Below are positions 61,524 to 64,000 of a DNA stretch of 64,000 bases, one piece after another. The translations under genes and the position numbers were made by a program. The stretch is taken from assembly GCA_022316685.1 (NCBI GenBank), contig JAKJHU010000107.1:620001-684000 (forward strand), given 5' to 3'. Below the pieces are notes generated by a model. It made no database searches. It saw only the letters and a list, made by a program, of their open reading frames with translations, and was not told the origin of the DNA. Source of the stretch: Progne subis subis. Its lineage: Eukaryota; Chordata; Aves; Passeriformes; Hirundinidae. Within the stretch, counting starts at the first letter, position 1, and every line of letters starts with the position of its first letter.

Positions 61524-62424
61524 GGCACCACAAGTCATATTTATCAGCATTTTCAGCAAATAGTCCTGAATTAAGATCCTAAAATCTATAAGGATTAGGG
61601 ACCTTAGAGTTTTGTTCGATGGGGGTCTACTAACAAAAAAAATCATATGTGGACAATAAATGGCAGGGGCTGTCCTGATTCTGAGCTAGGGAGACTTCTT
61701 TTTCTCTTTACCTCTACTGGATTTGTTGGTCTTATTGGTGTTCAAGCATCCCGTGAGAATGGTGGGGTCAAACAGAGGTCCTTTCAGAGGGCACACAGCT
61801 GTCTTGACCACTGTCCTCTCGCTGCAGCTCTGGCCACCACTGCATGACTGAGCTCAATCTAATTTTAAGTTTGTTTAATAACACACCCTCTTTTATTGTA
61901 TTTGGTTCCCATGGGTCTGGTATCTCCACTTGGAGCTTGTACGCTGCAAGGTCCTCCTGGTGTGCCGGCAGTTTTCACCCAGCTATAGCTGGTAGTATGC
62001 TGGCAGAATTCATGTGGCACTTAGTTATTGGCTCTGCCTTCTAATTCCCTTCTGAGAACTGGTCCCTGACTTGGATTCAGGCCACTGACCAGTACAAATG
62101 GGAATGAAAAATAATGGATTTCTCTTAAGCAAATGCTTCCTTCCAGCAGGACAGACAAGCTTCTTAACTCCCCTGCACCCAACACTTAATAACCTAAGAG
62201 GAATTTGGGACTTGCCATCTAGTCCCAGCTCATGGGATTTTTTAAAAATGGTTTTAAAATTTATTATTCTTTAGCTTTCCTCCTATACCTCCTCCAGTTA
62301 TTCTGAAGTTCTCTGTTGCTACTAACAGTGAAGTCATGGTTAATCAAAAATGTGACCTTTATTTTTTTTTTTACCATGTTGGAAACTGTATGAAAATTGT
62401 TTTTTTCTCACACCAGGTGACTAA
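61524..62424. other. Unique DNA, nothing recognised
   Basis: No repeat or gene seen, apart from the T-rich acceptor-like stretch at 62396-62416 belonging to the next entry. Confidence 0.45.
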
Positions 62425-62547
62425 ATGGACTCCTTGGCATCCCTGCGAGGTGCCCCCTTTGCCAAGGTGTCCACAGGCATACGCGCACCTCCTGAGGATG
62501 CTGCAGCTTCTTCCAGCCAGGGCTGTGCAGCCAAGAAGGTGGACTGA
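62425..62547 (+). CDS. Candidate 40-codon ORF behind a splice acceptor
   Basis: A strong acceptor (ATTGTTTTTTTCTCACACCAG, ending at 62416) is followed eight bases later by ATG. The frame reads MDSLASLRGAPFAKVSTGIR and on to a Lys-Lys-Val-Asp end with TGA at 62545. Codons are richer in G/C at third positions than the surroundings, and the segment has several CpGs in an AT-rich neighbourhood. If spliced, an AAG/GTGGAC donor near 62538 would be possible but weak. No family recognised; it may be a start exon, a microprotein or chance. Confidence 0.25.
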   Translation: MDSLASLRGAPFAKVSTGIRAPPEDAAASSSQGCAAKKVD

Positions 62548-63210
62548 TCATGGGCTGGGTGTGGTGACTTTACAGAAAGCCCAGGAGAAACTCTGGACTA
62601 TGGCAGTCTAAGTACCTGTTTAGCAAGTACCTGTCAACTAGCCAGCCAAAACCCACTTTCAAAAGATGTTTTCCTTATGGAATTCTGCACTCTGAATGAC
62701 ATATTGTTGTGATAACAGCAATAAAAAAATTCACCTCACAACATCAACTCAAAAAACTTATTCAAATAAACTGAAAAATAAAAGCAGTGCTGAATAGTTA
62801 TTTAAAATGCACCAAACAGCATACATACTTCTTATTATCCAAATGGTTCATCAGGTAAAGAAAAAAACAATTGCATGGTACTGCTTCGTGGTTTTATTCC
62901 CCTGCTACTAGGTCAGGATCTGATGTTCTCCATGAGATTTTGAGTAGTAATAATTACTATTACAATATATTAATAATATTTAATAATATAATAACATTAT
63001 GGTTTCCAGGCAAAGATTTTGCATATCATGCAGTCGTCCAGTGTCCAGGAAGGTGGACATTCAAGCATATGCATGTGACATAGAGAAGCGCTGCATGTTT
63101 GCGTGTTTGGGGAATATCCCGAACAGGAAACTCTGAGTGACAGGGATTTTTTGTTTATTTGTTTAAATTCCATGGCGGAGAGGGGGGGGGCAGGGAAATT
63201 GGCTTTTGTT
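62548..63210. other. Unique AT-rich DNA
   Basis: Includes an A/T-only stretch at ~62943-62998 made of TAATAATAT words; no gene seen. Confidence 0.5.
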
Positions 63211-63256
63211 GGGTTTTTTTTTTTTTTTTGGTTTGGTGTTTTTTTGGGTTTTTTTG
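63211..63256. repeat. T/G-rich low-complexity tract
   Basis: Long T runs with GG and GGG interruptions; a GGGGGGGGG run lies just upstream at 63182. Confidence 0.85.
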
Positions 63257-63325
63257 AAACAGACCTTTACTTGAAAATGCATTAAGAAAAAGCAAGAGGA
63301 GTCAAAAATGCAGCTAGGACACACA

Positions 63326-63362
63326 TCATGCATCATTACACGTCTGTCATGCATCATTACAC
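63326..63362 (+). repeat. Short direct repeat, 21-bp period
   Basis: TCATGCATCATTACAC occurs at 63326-63341 and again at 63347-63362. Confidence 0.85.
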
Positions 63363-64000
63363 TAGAAATACATCTTCCTGACAGCAGAGCCATGGCTCTT
63401 TACCTGCAAGAGAGAAATCAGTGTTCTAGGGAAGTAAGAGATGGGGGGAAATGGAAACAGGCTCAGGGTATTTTACTGCCACGTCTGGTTCCAGTTCTGC
63501 TACAGTTACCACCAAGTGCATAATTAATGGCACCTAGCGCCAGCAGCTTGTTTGGGCGGCAGCAGGGCTTTGGCCGTCCCCAGGGCAGCCTCAGAGCCCC
63601 CAAAAGCTGCTCAAGGGGGAAAAAAAGGCTTTGCCCTTTCGCGCCTGGAATCCGGATGTCTGGCAGAGGGGCAGGGGCGGAAGGGAGTTGCAGCTCTGCA
63701 TTGTCCTTCTGCTCCCGTTGCTGACACACCCCTACATCCTTCTGTGCAGATCCCTTTCAGCCGCCTGCTCTGAGCACCTTTGGCTATAGGAACAGCTGAA
63801 TGCTTTCCCACGTTCACTCCCTACCACTGCAACCGAAGAAATCTCATGCTCACAGGACTTTCTAAAATATATAGCCTTGATATTAATTTTGATTTTAAAG
63901 GTCTTGCTGGTTTAGACTGTTTTCCTAACTTGCTTTACTTGGGCAGTCTCACCTTTGCACATCCACACAGCCACAGCCTCCTGAGTGGCTTTGCTGTTGC
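63363..64000. other. Moderately GC-rich patch and right edge
   Basis: 63530-63720 has more G/C and CpG than its surroundings (GGGCGGCAGC, TTCGCGCC, ATCCGGATG), but too few CpG for a clear island. Overlapping open frames on both strands have no domain I recognise. After 63800 the sequence is ordinary AT-rich DNA. Confidence 0.35.

Overview
This is vertebrate nuclear DNA, almost certainly from a bird. There are no prokaryotic gene clusters. The recognisable transposons are those of bird genomes: three 3'-end fragments of the CR1 LINE (one sense, two antisense) and at least two endogenous-retrovirus LTRs of types common in songbirds and other neoavian birds. All family calls come from memory of consensus sequences. 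No database was searched, and no gene was identified by name.

Layout. Positions 1-235 are the edge of a truncated CpG island. From 0.2 to 31.8 kb the DNA is AT-rich and intron- or intergenic-like, holding a solo LTR (4363-5418), a sense CR1 end (6575-6942), an antisense LTR (8580-9215), a possible decayed LTR (16240-16560) and an antisense CR1 (27881-28190). Four exon-like open segments on the + strand (11932-12106, 14342-14498, 24645-24738, 26098-26163) have splice sites and mutually compatible reading phases. A 52-codon exon-like segment lies on the - strand at 19697-19854. These are hypotheses, because chance open segments of this size are expected in 64 kb.

At 32148-33522 is a very GC-rich minisatellite of 18 units of 76-77 bp. 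It contains a higher-order duplication: units 1-6 recur as units 7-12 with a 458-bp period. All three - strand frames are open through it. It is flanked by AT-rich sequence that looks like conserved regulatory DNA.

At 41.3-42.3 kb is the most unusual locus: a run of 40 G, an A/C-rich tract, then a CpG island with a GGGGAC-type array and eight perfect GGCCCC hexamers, the same unit as the human C9orf72 repeat. The island probably marks a promoter. Two candidate - strand open frames lie in it.

From 42.3 to 64 kb the window is again mostly unique AT-rich sequence, with one CR1 fragment, several microsatellites and T/G- or A/C-rich tracts, a small ORF behind a good splice acceptor (62425-62547) and a modest GC-rich patch near the right end. 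Nothing here supports an operon-like system, CRISPR, rRNA or tRNA gene.
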